Assembly: GCA_019359245.1 (NCBI GenBank)
Contig: JAHHHR010000024.1
Coordinates: forward strand, 1-64,000
Source of the DNA: Nostoc desertorum CM1-VF14
Lineage (GTDB): Bacteria > Cyanobacteriota > Cyanobacteriia > Cyanobacteriales > Nostocaceae
DNA: 64,000 nt
Reading direction: 5' to 3'
A program made the position numbers and the translations under genes. Under the pieces are notes generated by a model. The model had not been told where the DNA came from. It saw nothing but the letters and a program-made list of their open reading frames with translations, and searched no databases. Shown one piece after another: positions 60,966-64,000 of this stretch; the stretch's first letter is position 1, and every line of letters begins with the position of its first letter.

Positions 60966-61907
60966 TTAATCGTATTTTTCTTTATAGCGATTTGCAATCC
61001 AGTAACTAACAATATTCAAAGCTAGGGTTATTAGAAATAAAAGAGCGCCCACAGCATATAAAGTCTTGAAACTGAGGCTACCACGTGGACTATCTCCACC
61101 AGAAATTTGTGCCATGTAAGCTGTCATTGTTTCTACTGATTCCGCAAAGTTAATAGTCAGCTTTGGCTGTTGACCTGCGGCAATAAGGACAGTCATCGTT
61201 TCACCCACAGCGCGAGAAATACCTAAAATAATCGAGGCTATAATTCCAGAAAGCGCTGCTGGGAGAACTATTTTAAAAATGCTTTCTAGCTTAGTGATAC
61301 CTAAAGCGTAAGCTCCTTCACGCAAAGAATGTGGGACTGCTCGAATAGCATCTAAGCTGATGGAACCAACAGTAGGAGTAATCATTACCCCCATCATTAA
61401 CCCCGCACTCAAGGCATTAAATATTTCTAGAGGAATAATATTCCGCAGCAATGGTGTGAGGAACAACAGCGCAAAGTAACCATATACTACAGTTGGTATC
61501 CCTGCTAAAAGTTCCACTGCTGGACGTAAAATTGCTGCTACTTTGGGTTGAGCATACTCACTTAAATAAATAGCAGAAAATAACCCCAAAGGAATAGCAA
61601 CTGCCATAGCTATAACTGTAGTTAAGAAAGTACCAGCTATCAATGGCCAAACACCAAAATGTTTCTCTGCAAACAGAGGTGTCCACTTAGTATCAAGAAA
61701 GAATTGAGCAAACGTAACTTCTTGGAAAAAACCAAATGCCTCTTGAAAAATAATTAAGACAATACCAAAGGTAGTCAAAACAGAAACTAAAGCACAAGCA
61801 AATAAAATTACCGCAATAATCTTTTCTAAGATATCTTCAGATGCGTTTTTCTCTAGTGACTGTCTGAACAGTTGATTAGAGTCTTCTTCAGAATTGCTAT
61901 TTTGCAT
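60966..61907 (-). CDS. pstC: Phosphate ABC transporter permease PstC
   Basis: 313 residues. ELLAGIPTVVYGYFALLFLTPLL and AIRAVPHSLREGAYALGITKLESI are diagnostic. It pairs with PstA in the membrane. The gene lies 49 bases behind pstS. Confidence 0.94.
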   Translation of the reverse strand: MQNSNSEEDSNQLFRQSLEKNASEDILEKIIAVILFACALVSVLTTFGIVLIIFQEAFGFFQEVTFAQFFLDTKWTPLFAEKHFGVWPLIAGTFLTTVIAMAVAIPLGLFSAIYLSEYAQPKVAAILRPAVELLAGIPTVVYGYFALLFLTPLLRNIIPLEIFNALSAGLMMGVMITPTVGSISLDAIRAVPHSLREGAYALGITKLESIFKIVLPAALSGIIASIILGISRAVGETMTVLIAAGQQPKLTINFAESVETMTAYMAQISGGDSPRGSLSFKTLYAVGALLFLITLALNIVSYWIANRYKEKYD

Positions 61908-61956
61908 AAACAGTTAAATTTTGGATACAATAACACTACAACAACTAGTACTTTAT

Positions 61957-62958
61957 TTAAATAAAGTTGGTGATTGGCTGTCCAGGTTTTGCTTTTTTAA
62001 ATTTTGTACCAGTTTCACCAGTAATCAATTTTTGTTTTACTTTGACATAAGCTTCGTCAGGTAATGCTACATAACCTACGCTATCTACCCACTTCCAAGA
62101 ATTTTCCAGATAAAATTCTACAAATTCTTTGACTGCTGGCTTACTATCTAAAGATTTTTTACTGACATAGATGAACAGTGGACGAGACAAAGGTGTGTAG
62201 ATATTTTTTATCACATTATCTACCGGAACTGGTTTTTCACATTTTCCTGTAGGGCTTTCTACAGCAACTAAATTGAGCTTATCTTGGTTTTGAATATAGT
62301 AAGATATGCCTACATAACCCAAGGCTGATGCATCACCTGATACTCCCTGCACTAGGAGGTTTTGATTATGACTGGGAGTGTAATCTGTACGCCCATTCTT
62401 GACTTTGCCAGTCACAGCTTGAGTCATATAATCAAACGTTCCAGTATCAGAAGCCGGAGCATAAAGCTTCAGTTGTTGGTTAGGAAATTTCGGATTAACT
62501 TGATTCCAATTCAATATTTTGCCGTCTGATTTAGCGCTCCAAATCGTGCTCAGTTCCTTTATAGTTAGACATTTGGCAAAATTATTTTGACGGTTGGCAA
62601 TTACAGCGATGCCGTCTAAAGCGATAGGGAACTCAACAAACTCAATATTCTTACTTTTACATTTTTTTATTTCTTCATCCCTAATAGTACGAGAAGCACC
62701 AACAATATCAATATCACCAGCACAAAACTTACTAATGCCACCACCAGTACCACTTGAGGCAACGCTAACTTGAGCTTCAGGTTTAGCCTTCCCGTATTCT
62801 TCTGCAACTGCTAAAGAAACAAAAAAACCTACAGCTGCACCATCAATACTCACCTGGCTTTTCAATTCTTGCCCACCGTTACAAGAAGTGATACTGCTGG
62901 CAATAAACATTAAAGATGTTAAAAAGAAGCTATCCTTAAATCGGCGACGAAAGCTCAT
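61957..62958 (-). CDS. pstS: Periplasmic phosphate-binding lipoprotein PstS/SphX
   Basis: 333 residues. Lipobox in SSITSC. Phosphate-binding loops are visible as VSIDGAAVGFF, SSGTGGGISKFCAGDIDIVGASR and PASDTGTFDYMT. SphX-like form found in cyanobacteria. It is 84 bases from the sulfate-binding gene on the same strand. No clear Pho box was recognised in that gap. Confidence 0.92.
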   Translation of the reverse strand: MSFRRRFKDSFFLTSLMFIASSITSCNGGQELKSQVSIDGAAVGFFVSLAVAEEYGKAKPEAQVSVASSGTGGGISKFCAGDIDIVGASRTIRDEEIKKCKSKNIEFVEFPIALDGIAVIANRQNNFAKCLTIKELSTIWSAKSDGKILNWNQVNPKFPNQQLKLYAPASDTGTFDYMTQAVTGKVKNGRTDYTPSHNQNLLVQGVSGDASALGYVGISYYIQNQDKLNLVAVESPTGKCEKPVPVDNVIKNIYTPLSRPLFIYVSKKSLDSKPAVKEFVEFYLENSWKWVDSVGYVALPDEAYVKVKQKLITGETGTKFKKAKPGQPITNFI

Positions 62959-63042
62959 AAATTATCAATTGAGATAAAGTGACTCAGAATTTCTTATGCT
63001 TGGCTATCTGTCAGTAGAGAATGCTGCATGAAAAAAGAGATA

Positions 63043-64000
63043 TTATGCTTTGCTTGCAGCTTGAACTTTGTCAAAAATCGCCCCATCTCCAAAAAACTTT
63101 TTCTGGATAATATCCCAGCCACCTAAATCTTCAGATGTGAATAAAGTTTCAATTGGGGGGTATTTTGATGCTACTTCTTGGGTAACCGTGGGGTTAACTG
63201 GACGATATTGTAATTTTGCAAATTCCCGTTGAGCTTCTGTTGAGTATAGAAAATCAACAAACGCCTGTGCAACTTCTCTTGTACCGTGCTTATCGACATT
63301 TTTATCGACTACGGCTACAGGATTATCAATGGAAATATTGACTTTTGGTATGACATAAGGAAGTTTCGTCCCAGTTTTTTCCGCTAAAATTACCTCATTT
63401 TCGTAGTTAATCAAGACATCTCCTTGACCTTTTTGGAAAAATAAATCGCTTGCCTCACGGGCATCTTTCGTCAGAATAGGGATGTTTTTATAAACTTTAG
63501 TAACATAATCTAATGCTGTGGCTTCGTCGCCTCCTGTTAGAGTTACAGAACCCCAAAAAGCTAAGAATTCCCAGATAGCAATACCAGAAGTTTTTGGGTT
63601 AGCTGCAATTACTTTTACGCCATCTTTTGCCAAGTCTGCCCAAGTATTTATACCTTTTGGATTGCCTTCGCGCGTTACGATCGCAGCAACCGATCTACTA
63701 ACAATACCATTTCTGGGAGCTTTGATTTCCCAGCCTGATTTAATCAAACCCGCCTGCTGAATTTTGTTGACATCCAGGGGAAGTGCCAAATGTACTATGT
63801 CTGCTTCTTGCGAACCGGCAATCACAGCAGCAGTTTGAGAGCCAGAACCACCATAACTTTGTTCAAACGTGACGTTTTGGTTATGTTCTTGCTTCCACTT
63901 CTCGACAAATTTGGGTATTATCTGGTCATGAGCTGCTTTGGTAACAGAGAAAGAAACTAATCTTACCTTAACATCATTTTTGCTAGCTGAACTGCTTCCA
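63043..64000 (-). CDS. sbpA: Sulfate ABC transporter substrate-binding protein (SbpA), N terminus cut by the window edge
   Basis: 319 residues are visible, ending at the stop at 63043, and the frame runs open through base 64000. VRLVSFSVTKAAHDQIIPKFVEKWK, FEQSYGGSGSQTAAVIAGSQEADIVHLAL and LINYENEVILAEKTG are typical of periplasmic sulfate-binding proteins. The signal peptide lies outside. It supplies sulfate for CysTWA. Its partners are not in view, and it precedes the pst operon on the same strand. Confidence 0.9.
   Translation of the reverse strand, partial: GSSSASKNDVKVRLVSFSVTKAAHDQIIPKFVEKWKQEHNQNVTFEQSYGGSGSQTAAVIAGSQEADIVHLALPLDVNKIQQAGLIKSGWEIKAPRNGIVSRSVAAIVTREGNPKGINTWADLAKDGVKVIAANPKTSGIAIWEFLAFWGSVTLTGGDEATALDYVTKVYKNIPILTKDAREASDLFFQKGQGDVLINYENEVILAEKTGTKLPYVIPKVNISIDNPVAVVDKNVDKHGTREVAQAFVDFLYSTEAQREFAKLQYRPVNPTVTQEVASKYPPIETLFTSEDLGGWDIIQKKFFGDGAIFDKVQAASKA

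Overview
The window looks like a chromosomal stretch of a filamentous, heterocystous-type cyanobacterium (Nostoc/Anabaena group). The grounds are the many GCGATCGC (HIP1) octamers, an SLH-OprB porin, Mrp and SphX/SbpA-type proteins, and dense small dispersed repeats and MITE-like elements of the kind known from Nostoc. No rRNA, tRNA, CRISPR array, intact transposase or origin was recognised.

Layout. 1-8 kb: an AprA-like flavoprotein, an aldo/keto reductase, a porin and two sulfonate-type binding lipoproteins. 8-17.5 kb: a long leftward operon with two related amidohydrolases, a DszA/NtaA-type flavin monooxygenase, a methyltransferase, an esterase, an aldo/keto reductase, an ABC exporter and a binding protein. 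18.5-24 kb: an MFS exporter, then methyltransferase, long GST, AprA-like flavoprotein and ferredoxin. 24.5-29.4 kb: a leftward MarR, DrrAB-like ABC, MFS and 2OG-dioxygenase cassette. 29.4-33 kb: Mrp, a nucleotidyltransferase, an SDR gene broken by a 21-base insert, a deaminase and a DOPA-dioxygenase-like protein. 33.3-37.4 kb: binding protein, AprA-like flavoprotein, methyltransferase and ferredoxin. 37.4-43.4 kb: housekeeping or unknown genes, including HEAT, pentapeptide, CadD-like, SDR and quinone oxidoreductase. 43.4-58.2 kb: TauD-like and CmcJ-like oxygenases, two divergent GST genes (one broken by a MITE), SsuB, a haloperoxidase relative lacking its catalytic His, SsuA, SsuC, a PhnD-like protein, a TPR protein and SsuD. 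58.3-64 kb: a YidH-like protein, two MITE-like elements, pstSCAB and a partial sulfate-binding protein.

Together most of the window reads as an organosulfur scavenging island: four sulfonate-type binding proteins, one SsuB ATPase, one SsuC permease, SsuD, a TauD-like oxygenase, a DszA-like monooxygenase, three AprA-like flavoproteins (two with visible ferredoxin partners) and three GST genes. The main new observation is a shared 28-bp palindrome at 13 places (a 14th is weaker). Each half is close to ATACGGTAAATCG, and the two halves are separated by 2 bp. It sits in front of nearly every one of these operons, and at its clearest sites it lies directly against a -10-like hexamer. I read it as the operator of one unknown regulator that ties the scattered operons into a regulon. 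The regulator gene is not evident in the window.

The second theme is recent small-repeat activity that can be dated by empty sites. A GST gene is cut by a 124-bp TA-flanked MITE, and an SDR gene is stopped by a 21-nt insert. Two copies of a composite repeat each carry a different MITE exactly where the other copy is empty.
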